Shown piece after piece: positions 36,301 to 51,300 of a stretch of 64,000 nucleotides of DNA. The notes under the pieces were generated by a model, which did not search any database, was not told the DNA's origin, and was given only the letters and a program-made list of their open reading frames with translations. A program made the translations under genes and the position numbers. How positions within the stretch are numbered: position 1 is the first letter of the stretch; each line of letters opens with the position of its first letter. Source of the DNA: Gymnorhina tibicen (taxonomy: Eukaryota; Chordata; Aves; Passeriformes; Artamidae); contig VXAZ01003471.1 of the NCBI GenBank assembly GCA_013399875.1, positions 1,580,307-1,644,306 on the forward strand, given 5' to 3'.

Positions 36301-39300
36301 CAGAAATTAAGTGTGGGTTTCCACATCTTTCCCCTTGTTACCATCTTTTAACAGCTATTAAGTTCTAATTATAATGTAAATAAATATGCTTGCAGCTTCA
36401 TAAATTTTCGTAATTTTCATAACTTTTTAGAACCTGCTTAATAAATGAAGTGAAAAATGATACAGTATAATTGAAGACTTGATTTTAAATATATTTTTAT
36501 AATGGACAATTTCTCTCAATGGCTTTTTTTCATTGTTTTGAATTTCAAATGCAGAAATGAAAGTTTCAAATCTTCCTTACAAGCATTTGTTTGTTTTCTA
36601 TAATGTTTTCATGGAAAGAGATGGTCAGTGTTAGTCATATCAGCTGTTTTATCAGTTGAAATGGTCAAACTCTTGTTCTTATAGGCCTGACAATTTAAAT
36701 AGCCATTTTCCTCCTGTCAGTGTAGTACAGGTGAGGTGTTGACATAGAGAGGGTTCTTGTGGGGAATCTGGACTCCTCTCCCCTTTCAGAGACTAACTGG
36801 AAGATAGTCTATATTATTTGTAGCAGGTTTTGTTGGTATGATCAGCAGTAAGACAAATAGTCTCGCTTTTCTGATTCCTGTCATTAAAAATGAAACTATT
36901 TTTCCAAACTAATATGCCTGATGTTGCTGAGGATGCTGTTGATTTTACTTCTAAAGCTACAGGGTTTTACTTATCATATAAACTCACTGTGGGGCTGCTG
37001 ATGAATATTCCCATCTTCTCTTCATATTTTTCACATTTTCTTGATTTCCTTTGTAGCTTTTGCCACTGGTTTTAGTTTATCTCAATTTTTATTTACTTTT
37101 CCTTAAGTGGTGTTAAATTTTACTCAGATAGTTTTAGCCCTATCTTTAGACAACTGTTGGTTTTCTTTCTGACCTGAAAGAAATGTCTGTGTCAAAGATG
37201 ACATTTAAATCATTGCTGAGCCATCCAGTGTGTGCTATAGTCTTGTATCTGTGATCGTGCAATTTGTTGCCATAGAGGAGCTTATCACTATGTATATGTG
37301 CATGGTATATATATAGTATAGTATTTTGTAGTTTGGAACCACTGTGTACTCCATACTAGGCTTATTAAAGAGAATATTGACAAAAGATGTAAAATACTAA
37401 AGTAAAAGTTTATTAAAACCTGTTGATAAAAAAAACGGATTTCTTTTTTTTTAAAGACCTGCATCCTACACCTAAACTAGGGATTACTTAAATTTGGTTT
37501 TATTTTATTCTCAGCATATCATTATGTGGCTTTGCTCCTTGTTTCTGCCATCTAAGAAATAACCCTGTGGAATTTAATGATATTTATTGTTATGTGGGAA
37601 GGATGATGAAAAATGGTACTAAATTAACTTGCTTTGCTGCAGAATACTCGCCTTCTTTTAAAACGTATTCAGCTGTGAAGATGAGATTTGTTCATACTTC
37701 CTTCTATGCACTGTCACATTTAGACATGTGAAAACCCTCATCTTCTGAAATTCTGTGCAGTGACAAGAGCTGTTGGGCAATCCACACCTGCTGATAGCTT
37801 GCGTGTGCCCATTAAGAAATAACGGAATTGTCATGATCATAAGAGAGGAAGACAGGGAGCCTCGCCAGGGGAAGCAGATGATGGATGACAGGAAATGTGG
37901 GGAATTCTTACAGAAAATACTTGCGGGGTAAACTTTCCAGGGTGTTACCTGCTAGCTGTTGATGTGTTGATTGGTAAAGTTCTCTCTTTACCAGTAGTCC
38001 AAAGATTAGAGTTATACTTAAAAATATGGCACGTGCTGAGAAACAGACCAGGAGAGGTATTTGTTTTCTATGTAATTACTCTTTTTGTTTGTATCAGTAT
38101 GGCTAAAGTTTTAAATGACCTCAAAAAATCCTTTTGTCGATTACTGCTACAGGTAGAGTATTGATAAAAATAACTTTAGGTTTCAGGATAAATCACTAAA
38201 TTTAAAAATCAACATGTGATACCTACAAAAAAGATAAAAAGAATTCCAGGAATAAACTGCATCAGAAATTGATTTGATCTCCTATAGGGACCAGTTTTAT
38301 GTTTATGTTCACTGGAGTTTTTCTTCTCTACAGTTTCCAGTGTTAATTATCAGAAGGAGCAATGTTATTTTAGTCAGGAAAATAGCATCAGAAGCAGCGT
38401 GTCCATATTTTGGTTTTTTAACAGAAACGAAAACTAGAGTAAGATGAAAAGATTATTTAACTTCTATACAGTATTTGTTCTGGACGTGATAATTTAGTTT
38501 CTTTACTAAAACAAAAATGATACCGACTTTTCACTCACCAAGAACTACATTTAGGAAGCTGTGTGCTTCAGTTTAGGACACCAAGTAATGGTACACGCTT
38601 TTCTGAAGTAAAAGCAAGTTTAAAAAAAAAAAAAAAGGGTTAGTAACATCTGAGTTGGATTTGAAGAAATGGCTAATGTGAACATTTGTAAAATGTTTTT
38701 CCTGTGAACTTTTATCGAGAAAAAATTCCTTTTACCACTTTCAAGTTACTGGAAGAGTTTTCCTTGTTATTTCTGAGATATTTAACAGTGTGGGAATAAC
38801 AACCCTAGGAAATCTCATTTTGTTGACATCTTTAAAAGCTGCTTGATAGGAGATATCGTAGAAATCTTCTTTGCTAATAATAGCCTAAGATGTAGTAGGT
38901 GGTTCTGTTCTAGTGGATGTATTGAAGTGACTGAAAATGAGAATTTCATCTGGTTTCACGGTTGTTAATCTGTGTTTTTTAAGAATATTAAAAAAGCTTC
39001 ATTATCTTTGACATTAGTTTTTTCCATACTTCTTAATATAAGGTGAAGAAGTGAATGGACATTTATGGAATAATCTATTCAGAATTTTTTTTATTAATGC
39101 TATGTATTAATTTGCATACATGAAATATATGCCTATATACATATATAATTGCTGTTTTGCTATTGAATCACTTTCACCTCTGATGTTCTCTTTGCCTTTG
39201 CCTATCTAAGCATGTTTTCCTTTTTTTTTTAATTGAAAATTCCTGTAAAAACCCAGCTATTAATGCCTTTAAAATACACTACTGCAATGTATTCTTTATA

Positions 39301-42300
39301 AAGTAGGACTTCCAAACTTGGAGTTTGGAGGTGTTGTCTATTGAAGCAATGAAAATCATGATTGTAACTTAATCTTTTCTTGGTTGTTGTGTGGTTTTTG
39401 TGTGTGGGTATTTGTTTTTTCTTCTTCCTCTTGAAGTACTATCTTACCTGATAAAAACTGGGAAACAATTTATTCCCTTTCCATATCTTAATTCTTCCAT
39501 GACAGTATACCCAGTTACCGATAAACTGTACGACACCTGGCATTTGACAAGATTTTGGTATTTTTTTTTTTCATCAGTGGAGTAAATCAAATATATTTCT
39601 TCTTTTCCTTTACCATTATGCTGTTATTAATATCTATTGCTTTACAGTAGTTGCTTTGGCTTTCTGGTTTAGTTGCATGCTTGTTGGAATGTATGTCTTC
39701 AGAGGGTAGAATCATAGGCTCGTAGAATGGCCTGGGTTGGCAGGGATGTTAAAGAAGAACATGTAGTTTCAACCCTCCTGCCAAGTGCAGGGACCCCTCT
39801 CTCTAGACCTGGTTGCTCAGAGCTCCATCCAGCCTGACCTTGAACACTTGCAGAGATGGGGCATCCACAGCTTCTCTGAGCAACCTGTGCCAGTGGCTCA
39901 CCACTGTACAGAACTGCACTCTTAGGAAAACTCTGAAAGCAGATGTTTATTGAAGGTAGCAGTAAGACTGTGCTGAGTTAGGTTTTCATGCAGATCTGGT
40001 TTTTTTCTTTGCAGACATAGTGTGTATGTATAAGAGAATTAGCATTCCAGTGAAATGATCGTCCTTGGCATTGCAAAAGTTGCCCAAAAAATTCTAGTGT
40101 CAATTGTGATCTTTTCAGTAGCACAGGAAGCCTCCCCCCGCCCCCCTTTTTGTTTTCTGATGAACCAGTTGGACTGTGGACACGAAAGAGTCAACATTGG
40201 CAGAACCTACGCTAAGAAAATATCACTATAAAATCAAGAATTAATCTTTTTGTATTTTTAATATAGAAATGTGTATATTTTAGAAAAAAAAAGTTAATGT
40301 ACCAAATAGTAGTTTAACATACAGTGAAAACTGTCTGGTGTTTTACTTTATATAGACCCTTTTATTGCCTTAGACCCATTTATTGCCTTAGGTAACAAGC
40401 TTAATAAAATTAATGCTAAATCTTTGACATGCTTGTTAAAATATTCCTGATTTGTAAACATTGTTAAGTATCTTTTTATTGCATATTGAAGCAGATATAT
40501 GCATATTACAGTATGTTGTAAAGGCCAGACCATGATACCGTAACTGTTGAATTGATATCAAATTCTTCTGTTTAATTTTTTCTCTTTTTTTTTTTCTTTT
40601 TTATTATTTTTTTTTTGTTGTTGTGGTTTATTTAATTTTAGGTTGGTTGGAGTACTGCAAGAGATTATTACACATTTCTTTGGTCACCTATGCCAGAAAA
40701 TTATGTGGAAGGATCAACTGTTAACTGTGTGCTGACTTTTCAAGGTGAGTGTAAGGCAGTATCTGTCTGTATTTTCCAGCCTACACAGCTTTTTAAATAC
40801 TTAGAGTGCTGAGCATTGTATAACAGTACTAGAGTTTTAAAAAGATAAATTGGAGGAGAATTTTCAGCATTTCACTGTGGGAAGTTTAGTTTTATTTTAG
40901 ATGTCAGGGAAATTTTAAAGGAAAGTATGTAACTTAGTATGTTTTTTACATAGTAATGGCAAATATTCATGACTGGTAGAGAAGCTCTGCTGGAAGCTAT
41001 TAAAATACAGAAAATGACTTTGTTTAATCATCAGCAGGCTTTTTTAATCTTGGCATCTCTTACTGCCTTTTGTCTTTACATAGTCTTTAGTCTCTGGACT
41101 TCAGACATTATCAACGTGAAGTGATTCTTGTCAAAGATTAAATAGTGTAGATGATGGTTTCGTGAAGGTTCGGAGTAGTCATAGAGTTGCATGGGACCTT
41201 TTGCCACAAGGAATTGATGGAAATGTCTGAAGCTTTTAAGGAAAGAATAAAGAACAAACCAGAAAATGTTACACCACTATACAAGTCTATAGTATAATTA
41301 CATTTTCAACACTGTGTGCGGGTCATATCCCCTCCCTCCCCTTTGCAGTCTCAAAACAGGTCTAGTAAAGCGCAACAAGGAAGATCAAAGTTAAGAAACA
41401 GCTTCTCTGTAAAGGTGTGGAGTTATAAAGATGAGAGCCACACTTGTTAAATAGAAAAAGGGACAATGGCTGTGGGTTGTGACCTGGCAGATTTATGTTT
41501 GACATCAGGAAGAACATTTTTACCAAGAGGGATTAGTGCAGCTCTTGAACAGGTATGCTTGGTTTGGAAGAATGAGAATTCCATACAGTTGTTTAGACAC
41601 AGCCACAGTAGTCTCAGGTGCTGACAACAGTCTCTTGAGTGGGAAACTGGACAAAATGCCTTCTAAACTTCCTTCTGCCAGGTTTTTCAGGCTGGAAAGG
41701 GAAATAATGTGAAGTGACTGATGCCTCTAAAATCAGCTACCCACGGCATGAGTGGATTAATATCCATTCTATATATAGAAATAAATAGGAACCATTGATG
41801 TAAGCTACCAAGTGACAAGTTCAAAATGGAGATAGAGATGATACTTTTACAACACAGTCAACATGCAGAACTTGTTGCCACAGGACATGACACACATTCA
41901 AAATTTCATGTGAAAAGAGCACCTCCACTAAATGAAGGCTTTTCTGCTTACAAACAGAATTTTATGTACCATCTTATCTTCTTTTTTACATCCCAGACTT
42001 GGCCTTAGTCTTAAAACATATAAAAAAAAGAAAAGAATCCTGAAATGATGACTGTATCAGCTCGTTGTCTTATTAAAGCTGAAAATAGTGATAGCTTGGA
42101 TGAGTTTAGTTCTTTCTCTTTTGCCAGGTCTTTTTTTATTCTGCTGCTTTCAATGATGATCATATCCACGTGGTCTGATAACCTGATAAACATTTTACAA
42201 CCTTGAAGTTGATTGAAAAGTGTGTGTGCTCCATAGAAACTGGAAGGAAATCATTAGTTTCTTTTACAGTTACCAAAGTTCACTGAATGAATGAAATTGG

Positions 42301-45300
42301 GTTGGACTGAAATGAAAAGTGATCTAGAAAAGTAGGACTCTTCATGCCATTATCAGTCCTTTGTATGTAGAAATTTTACCACACATGAAGAGACCGAGTA
42401 ACTCTGCCCATCTGTTACATTCCATCCTGACAGATCTCCACTTTTATAGAGCTGCCAGATTGAATCTCCATTCAAACAGTCTCCCAGTTGTGTTTGGCAA
42501 GATATTTTAATGCTGCTGAGATGAGATCAGTAGAGCTTACTGGAGCTTAATTATCTGAGCTAAATAGTAAATGTTGTGCAGCACGTTAAATGTGATTTGG
42601 TTTTTTTTTTTTTTTTTAGGATCAAGAAGGTGTGCTGGAAGAAAATAATCAGAAATCTGTTCTTCCAGTACATGTTAGATACAAGAAAAAAGACTTTTCA
42701 ATAGTTTTAAAATCAGATTGTCTAAACCAATATTAAAATGTGCTGAAGCAGCAATGTAGATTGTTCTGCATTTATTTCTGCATAGTTTCATATTACTTAA
42801 GCACTGAATCAGGTAAACTGAACTATAGTGCTATATAGGAAAGTGAAGGCAGGCCCAAGAGCATGAATCCTGATGTTTTGAGGTTCAGATACTATTCCCT
42901 GTGCGACTGTTAATAAAGTATAAGACTAATGGAAGCATGAAGTTCTTGATACAAGTGCTGTCTATACAGCAAATGTAATGTTTTACTGTTTCTAGGAAAA
43001 GTAGCTAAGAGTACTGGGAAAACACTTCCAGGAATCTGGAATAAAAGTTGGTGAAAAGTTAATGATAAAGTTAGAAAGGGAGAAGATTGAAATGTGTTGA
43101 AATAAGAATTGAAATGGGTGACATCACATGCTGGACTGAACATTGGGTGAGGATTTATTATGTTAATATCATCCTCGGACTGGCTACAGTATCTGAAAAT
43201 AAGTATTCTGAATAAAACTGGCTGGTTTTCTTACCATTAAACTGGGTAAGGCATGGGTCTTGAATTTACTAATAAAGGTAAAAATCTCAGTAGTTCTGGA
43301 AATGATTGTTTAACATTCATAAATCTTACTGTGTGATTCTGGGTCATGCAAGAGGCTTGAAGCTTTCATGGGCAACATTTTAATTGGATAGTCACACAGA
43401 AATTCTTCTTAAATAATTTTGCTTGTGCCATACCCTATTACATATCTTCAAGAAAGAGGATTTATTCCTACCTTGTAAAGTCTCGAAGAATTTTTTTCAA
43501 TTTTAAAAAATAAGCTCTTTGTTACCAACTCCAGGCTCTTCCCCTTCCTCTGGTGTCATCCATTCAGAGCATTTCTGTGCTTTGGCATTTAAGAATAGCA
43601 AAAATAAATTGTGTTTGTCCCACAAACCCCTGCCCCCCAAAACAACAACAACAAAACCCTGTGTACAAATGGTACCTGGTAAAGTTGCAGATGTCTTGTC
43701 ATTGCATGTTATTCTGTCTTTGTCTGTTGTATTTGGTCGTGTAGGTATTTTAAGGCCAAAAGATCACTTATTCTCTGTTCTGTGACTGAACAGCAGTCAC
43801 ACGATAATGTGGTCATGATGCAACTTCATGGCATCTGATTGCTAACAATTCTGTTTCATAAATGTATGAACAGCAGCTATTGCCTAATGCATGTGAGGTG
43901 ATGTGTACGTGTAGCAGCTATTGCCTAACACTGTTTAGTTTTTGTCTTAAATACAGTAGAAATTGCTGGGGGATGAAGATTACTAAATAGGATGACTTTT
44001 TCTTTCTGCTGTTTTGATGATATATCCTATGCCTTACTGAAGCAACGAGCATGAAATCTCTAAGTCAAACATGATGTGGTAATCTGTCTACAGATGGAGA
44101 CTTGTAAGCTTGTGTAGAGTGTTTCCTCAAATATGAATTTATTTTGACAGGATATTATCTACCAAATGATGATGGAGAATTTTATCAGTTCTGTTACGTG
44201 ACTTACAAAGGAGAAATCCGTGGAGCAAGCACACCTTTTCAGTTTCGTACTTCTTCGCCTGTTGAAGAATTGCTCACTATGGAAGATGAAGGAAACTCAG
44301 ATATGTTAGTGGTGACCACAAAAGCTGGACTTCTTGAGGTTTGATACAAAATTTCTTAAAATGCTATTTTTTTATACTATATACATACAATCACAGATAC
44401 TGAAGAAAAAAGTAGGAGGAAAAGACCTGCACGTGTCTGTGTAATGTATATATTTCTGGCTTGTTCTGTAGTATGCGGTTGAAGTTCAGAACATTTGCAG
44501 GTTAAATCAAGATTTAAAAATGCATAGCACTAAGCATGGACTGGGAAACATAAGAGTAGGTATTGCCTATCTCTTAGATCTGTAGTCACCAACTAACTGG
44601 AGGAGGGGGAAGATACCCTTTGTGTGAAATGGTGGTTCTTGTAAGGAAGAGGAGTTATGGAACCAGTATACTTTTATTTGTGCCCAAGAGCCCTGGAGAC
44701 TGAGCTGAATAATTGCATGAATAATTGCAGGTGCCTAAGTATATTAGAGTAGCTCTTGTTTTATTTAAAGCAGTTTTCTATGTGTTGTGTTCTTTGCTGG
44801 AGAGATGTGGTTAGGCTTGTGTGCTTATATCCAGAGTCAAGGTGTTTTACATTTGCTTATTGCTGTTTGTAGTCTGAACACTATTTAAACCCAAACGAAC
44901 AAAAAAGAAACCCGAACTAACTCTTGTTTGAGTTTCTTCTTGAAAAATTGCTCAGTACATTTCCCTTACCTTGCCATCAGACATTTTACCCTGTTGTCAG
45001 TTACATCTAGGCACATGCATGTATTTGATTTATGGTTTTCAAAATTTAGGGATGAGAGACTTAGTACAGAGATACATCTGGGATATTTTTGCTTTTCAGA
45101 TATGTACTCATAGTACTAAAATTAAAGAAGTTCTCAAGTATTTTTTGTGGTCTTGGTTTATAGAACTGTAGAATGGTTTGGGTTGGAAGGAACCATATAA
45201 GGTCATCTACTCCAGCCCCCTGGAGTGAGCAGGGACATCTTCAACTAGATCAGGTTGCTCACAACCTCATCCAGCCTGACCTTCAGCTTTTCAAAGGATG

Positions 45301-48300
45301 GTGCATCTACCACCTCTCTGGGCAAGCCTTTCTAGTGTTTCACCACGCTCATCATAGAAGTTTCTTTTTATATCTAATCTGAATCTATCCTCTTTTAGTT
45401 TAAAACCTTCACCCCTTGTTCTGTTACTACAGGCCCTACTAGTCTGCCCATCTTTTTTATAAGCCCCCTTTAAGTATTGAAAGGGCACAGTTCCGTGTTC
45501 CAGGGCTTACTTTGCAGGTGTTGGGGGCGGGGTTGGTGTGTGTGTGCATGTTTGTTTTTCTCAAGAAATTCCTCAACTACTGCTTTAGTGAGAGTGTGTC
45601 TCTCTACGCTCAGCTGTCATTTTTTCACCAAGCTGCCATCATCAGAATTAGCTCTTCCACAGTTGCTGTCACTTGGGAACAGTAAAGGCACTTCATTTAA
45701 GGAAGGAAAACTTGAGGATAAATCAGGACACTGCAAAGCATGCTATCTAATGGTAGTCTGGTACTATGTATTAAAGCAATTAAACTTTAGAAATTTGGGA
45801 ATAAGGGGAAAACTGTAATAACTGAACCAGGGAACACACAATTTGTACTTCTGCTCTAAAACTGGCATAATTTGTTATCCCCTTGTTTGATTGGAATGAA
45901 GGGGAGAAAAATTACCAAACCCCCCCCCCCTTTTTTTTTTTTTACAGTTTAAAATTGAAAAAGTAATAAAAGAAAAAGAAGAGCTATTAAAGGTAACTTC
46001 TGTTCTGGAAAAGGAAACGACACAACTCAGAGATCAAGTTGAACAACTGGAAAAAGAACTTAACCATGAAAAGCAGAGATGTGAACAACTGCAAACAGAG
46101 CAAAAGGTTAGTTGTTTAACTGATTAAAGCTGACTCATAATGTCTATAATATTGCTTTTTCAAGAACCAGTCAAACTGTGTGAAAATCAGCTATCAAAAC
46201 CCCTCAGCAGTTAGATAGACATTTACACTAGAATAGGTCAGTTCCTATTAACCTCCTGCCACTATTCCTTTTATGTCGTAAAATGGCAAAAATATTTAAG
46301 GCTTTTGGTACCAGGCTTGGTAAGATAATCGATGACAACTGTTACCAGGTGTTTGACATTTAACTGTGGAATTCATAGTGAAAAGTAGTTGATAATTTAA
46401 AGTTTGCTTACATTAATTTAAAATGGAGGAAGGCTTTTCAAAAAAAGCTGTCGTTAGGGAATAACTGCATAGAACACAAGCTGTTGAAAATGACAGAAGT
46501 TTTTGGTACGAAAAGCAAAGATGAAGACTTAACAGAGAATACTTCTGCCAAGGACTGAACAGTAGCTAGTAACTGACTTCTCTTAAAAGGTTTCACAATT
46601 CAAAGGGAAAAGAAGCATAAACCTAAAAATCAGTTTAAAGTGTTAATTAATAGCAAAAATGTAAATGTAGCCTAAACCAAAGCCAGCTTAATTTGGAATT
46701 CTGTATGTGGTAAGGAGGAAATCTAATACTGTAGAAAGGGCACCAAAAAGTTGCATCTAATCTATTTTTAAGCTGCTGCTTTTTTAAAAAAAACAGCTTT
46801 TAGGAGAAGATTAAAAACATGTGGGCGGGAGGTGGTGACATGGACAAATTTGAAGTAATGAAACCTATATAATTTAGCTGTGGACAGCAGTTAATAGACC
46901 ATTTCTAGGTACTAGTATGTACATGTCAGCAGTCCTGTGTCATACACCTTTAATAGGAATTTGTTGAGGGAACTTGAAAATGTTAGTGCTTTGGAGTATA
47001 CTTTTGAACAGTGAGTGAAGTGGACTAGAGTGTTGGCTAAGGAAAAAAGAAAGGATGGATCTTGTTTAGAAAAAAGTTTTTCCTATTAAAGAATGATTTT
47101 AATTTAACGTGCATGTGAGAACTAGCACAAATCAATGAGAGAAGAATATAAATTCACATTTCATGGATTTGCATGGATGGTGGATAAATCTGAATGACCT
47201 ACACAGATACTTTTCATTGTCACTTGAGGCTCTTATTTAAAAAAAATGTTTGAAAGTAAACTGTCAGTTCCAACCCATATTAGCTTTACAATTCCATTTT
47301 AAAACAATTAATGAAATGGGATTTTGACTGCTCTTGAGTGAGGATACAGTTAGACTGTATAGGAACAAAAATGTCTCATTATTTTCTCACATTTTACAGT
47401 GAACTTCTCTAATCCAAAATAGTTTTGTCTCTAAGATACCAGAATTTAGCAAATAGAATTTAATTTCAGGAATGTTTGGGTTTATTTTGTGGTTTTTTTC
47501 CTCTCTTTTTTTTTTTTCTCTGTTATTGTGGTTCTCCTTTGGCCTTGTATTTTCATGAAGAGATAATGCAGTGTGACAAACTTCTCACTTGTACTTAGCT
47601 ACAAATAGATGTCTGATCTGATGCTGATGCAGCTCTTCACCTGGCTAAAATACTATGGAAGTTTTCTAACTTACGCAATTATTTTTTGTCTCCAAGACTT
47701 TGATGCTCTCTTATTTTGCATCTTTTATGTCCTCTTCTCTATTTTTCACTTTTTTGAAAAAAGAAACAAATCTGCTGAGCTGAAAAAGTGTTCATTTGTT
47801 TATGTGTATAAGCAGAATATAAATTGGGTGTTACTCCTGAAAATTAAGCGAGCATCTACTACATCTACTAAATCAGGTGCAGTAAGCTAACTTTTTAATC
47901 ATCAGAAATTTTAATAAGCAATGCATTACATGTGGCTCTCCAGTCTTAAAAGATGACTTGCTCTCCTTGCCTCCCCAACGCAGTACATGAAATACAGCAG
48001 TGGGTTGCAGGATTATGTAACTTATTTTTGCTGGGAATACATACAGTATGTTAATGGATTGATTGAAAGACTCCTGAGCAGCAGTGACGCAGCACTCAGT
48101 TGGATTTCAGTACCTAGGTTTTATTTTTCTTGTGGCTTGTTTAAAAAATAAAGCATCAACCAAACCCGAAAATCCGAACAAAACAACCCCACAAAACACC
48201 CCCTCCTCAATTGACTACTAAAACAAATCTTCCCAAAGAGCTCCTGAACACAGCCCCCAGATAATCTAGTGCACTTTGTGTGATGTGAATAGTTGTTAGT

Positions 48301-51300
48301 GGCAATAAACCTAAGCAATGCATTAACTTGGATGTTTTATATAAGACTATATGGGATAATCTTTAAAGTGATAAGTAATCAGAATGTATTTGTATTTTCT
48401 GTAACAGCAGAATCTTCACGGGTGCTTTGTGTGAGCCAGGTTGTTTTGACTTGGTTTATTGGGTTTTTTGCCTTTGAGTGGTTGTTTTAAGTATTATGGG
48501 GGCTTCTTATTTTCTTCTTTTATTTCTAGTTCTCTTTTTTCATATGCATGTGAATTTTTAGTTATGCTCTACAAACTTTTAATACATAAATAGGTAAAAA
48601 GTGGAGTTGATGAATTTAAAATTTGTATTTTTAAAAATGTTTAACTTAGGTAAAGGTTTAACTATTTGGAATTCTATTTTTAAAATCTTCCAATATGCTT
48701 TAGAGCATATTAGACTAATGAACAACAATTAATAAAACAAAATAGCCCATATAAGAAAATATAATTATTGTATATACTAGATACATTACCTTTGTAGTTT
48801 AAAGCAGCTATAATTGATAGAAATGTATTTCTGTTCAAAGTAAAGCTAAGTTATGTTTAAACTGTGGGCGATCTCTTAATAGCATTCTTTTTTTTTGTTT
48901 GTTTTTGCAAGTACTTCCATCAAGAAGTGCACAATATATTTCTGCTTGTGCAAAAAGCTCTCAAAAAACCCATAGTAGTACAAAGCACTGTGTTTAAAAA
49001 GCAGTAATTGCATGTGCCACGGAAGTGGATATGTCTGTACAGACACATGTATTTGATTCTAAATGAGTGCAGAGCTCTTTATGCTGCCAGTGTATTGGCA
49101 ACTAATGTTTGCTTATTACATTTGTATTGTGATAAGGGAGCCCTGGAGTTATGAACCCCCGTATACATAATACTTGTCAGTTTGCCTAATTCTGAAAAAT
49201 CTTAGTTTCTTGAGAGAAAATAATATGGTTATCTGAGCTCATGTGTTGTGTCTTTTGATTGAATCCATTGTTAAGCTAAGTTATATTTTTGTAATTGAAT
49301 TGAACAGAATGGGGATGGTGTGGTTAGGGGTTGTAGTACATAAGTTACTTTGCTGTGGTGCAGCATAACAAATAGAAGATGGAGAAGCTTCAAAATGTTT
49401 CCTTAAAAACCAGTTCTCTTAAAATCCCCTTTTTATTCTTATGGCTTTAGACTACTTTCTTCTTTTTGGTATTGATTTTTATCAGTCCTTTATTTTCAGA
49501 AATAGCTCAGAAGTAGTTTGGATCATTCAGAAATGCTTCTATAGAAGCACTGCTTTCTTAAAATAGACAGGATAGTTGTTGACAAGGCAATGCCACAGCT
49601 ATATCCCAATTAGTGCTTCCCTCCTACTCTTGATTAAATGACCTCTATTCAAACCTAGTTACTCTTACAGAATTTTGGGCAGTGGAATTATTGTCTTCTC
49701 CGTGTGCTTTTTGCCTAGTTGGGGTGTTTTTTAAGTGGTTAGGGAAAATATTAGGAAGAGATAAGCTAAAAGTAGATCAGTCTTTTAAGAACATGGCGTA
49801 CTAAACAATCTGTTCAGGTGTAATACAATCAGTGCTCCATGAAGCTTGACTGTTGGGCTCTGTGCATGTTTTCAAGTATTGAAAAGATTCCCATTTTTTT
49901 GAGTTTTACAAATAGGTGACTTCCTGTGTTTATGGCACTTGAAATTAATAGCCAGAGCAGACTAAAGATTTTGGTTTGCAAAGGTGCCCTTGGTGTTCAG
50001 GAGATAAACAGTTTTGTGTTGCCCTTTTACAAGGTAGCCATGTCATTTCCTACCAGAGGTAGGAGGAATAAATGCATTCAAGACATAAAGTCATAATGTG
50101 CTATTAGAGTTCTTGAAACACATCTTCTTGTAAGACATCTTCTGAGTCACTACTTGTCCCTAAAGGCTTTTGGTTTTTTAGATTTGGTTAATTTTTTTAG
50201 TGCTTTATCACATTAATTAAAAACCATTTGTATTCAACACATGAATGATTCTGCAGACAACATTTTCTCTTGTTGTCGTTGCCACCATCAGAGGAAAAAA
50301 AAATCTTTGCAAGACACACATCTTGGCATTAGTCAGTGTTTGCTCTCACAGGGAACATGCTCTCCAGCCCCACTTTTTTAGTGTGTACTTACGGTTTATT
50401 ACCATTAAGTTGTGTTAATAACCCCACCCTTCCAAAGCTTGAGATATTGTAAGATGAGGGACAAATTCAGTCTTTATTTCTTTTAGGTTGATCTTTTCCT
50501 ATTCAAGGCCTGCTTGATGCAGTATGTAGTTCTGACAAAATCAGTTTAGAGAGGGCGTAAGAGGCCTTTCCTTTTCCTGCCCCCAACATGAACACTCTTC
50601 TAGTCTTCTGAAAAGGGCTTGCTATATTTTCAGTTAGAGGAAAACATAGTATTCCTTTGCAGCAGTCCTCATGTCAGTTAAAGCATTCCTACTTTTTTTT
50701 TCCCCAGATGACATTAAAATAGTTCTTACTCAGTGTGAAGATTTAACTTAATCTGTTACTACTCTGTGTGGGAATTCAGAGTAAATGCGAAATTACTGGA
50801 AATGTTTCAGAAATGTCACATCTTTCTCTTACAACCTTCTGTTAGTGTTTCAGAGTTAATCTGTTTTTACTAGGGTGATGTTCCCTGGTAGCATACTTTT
50901 ATTTAGGATCATGGTGTGTATATACCTTGCAACTCCAGGAATATAACACTGTTAAAATAATGATGTAGCTGTGCACTATGATTATTTTGCTTACCAGAAC
51001 TGTTTCAGGTTGCTTTTAGTATTTCAACTTTTCCTTTGGTTTGCTTTTGTAAACTGGCACATAATCAGTGTGTTGAATAACATTAGTATGCTGCTTTTAT
51101 CTGAATATATTTTGCTTTTTAAAAAATGGAAGGAAACAAACTTTTAAAAAAGAAAACTGAACAAAAGCTTAGTGTGTTTTTATTTAGAAAACAATAATAG
51201 AAACATTTCTAATCTCTATCTTAGACATTATGAATATAAAATGTATACAGCTTTGTACATAACAAGAATGCACGCTTTTTGGTCTTTGTGTTCCCCTTTT

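Larger units (their letters stand above)
27386..40641 (+). other. TAX1BP1: TAX1BP1 intron 2
   Basis: 13,256 bp, the largest intron here. It holds a minus-strand CR1 fragment (39708-39926), an 18-bp tandem duplication (40353-40388) and a G/T tract (36166-36202). The 3' end before exon 3 is a very T-rich tract of about 100 bases. No other gene or RNA was recognised. Confidence 0.8.
40745..44150 (+). other. TAX1BP1: TAX1BP1 intron 3
   Basis: 3,406 bp. It contains an old plus-strand CR1 relic (41225-41685), a poly-T run near 42600-42618, an A/C-rich tract near 43619-43662 and a duplicated 16-mer (43872-43928). No other gene was seen. Confidence 0.8.
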
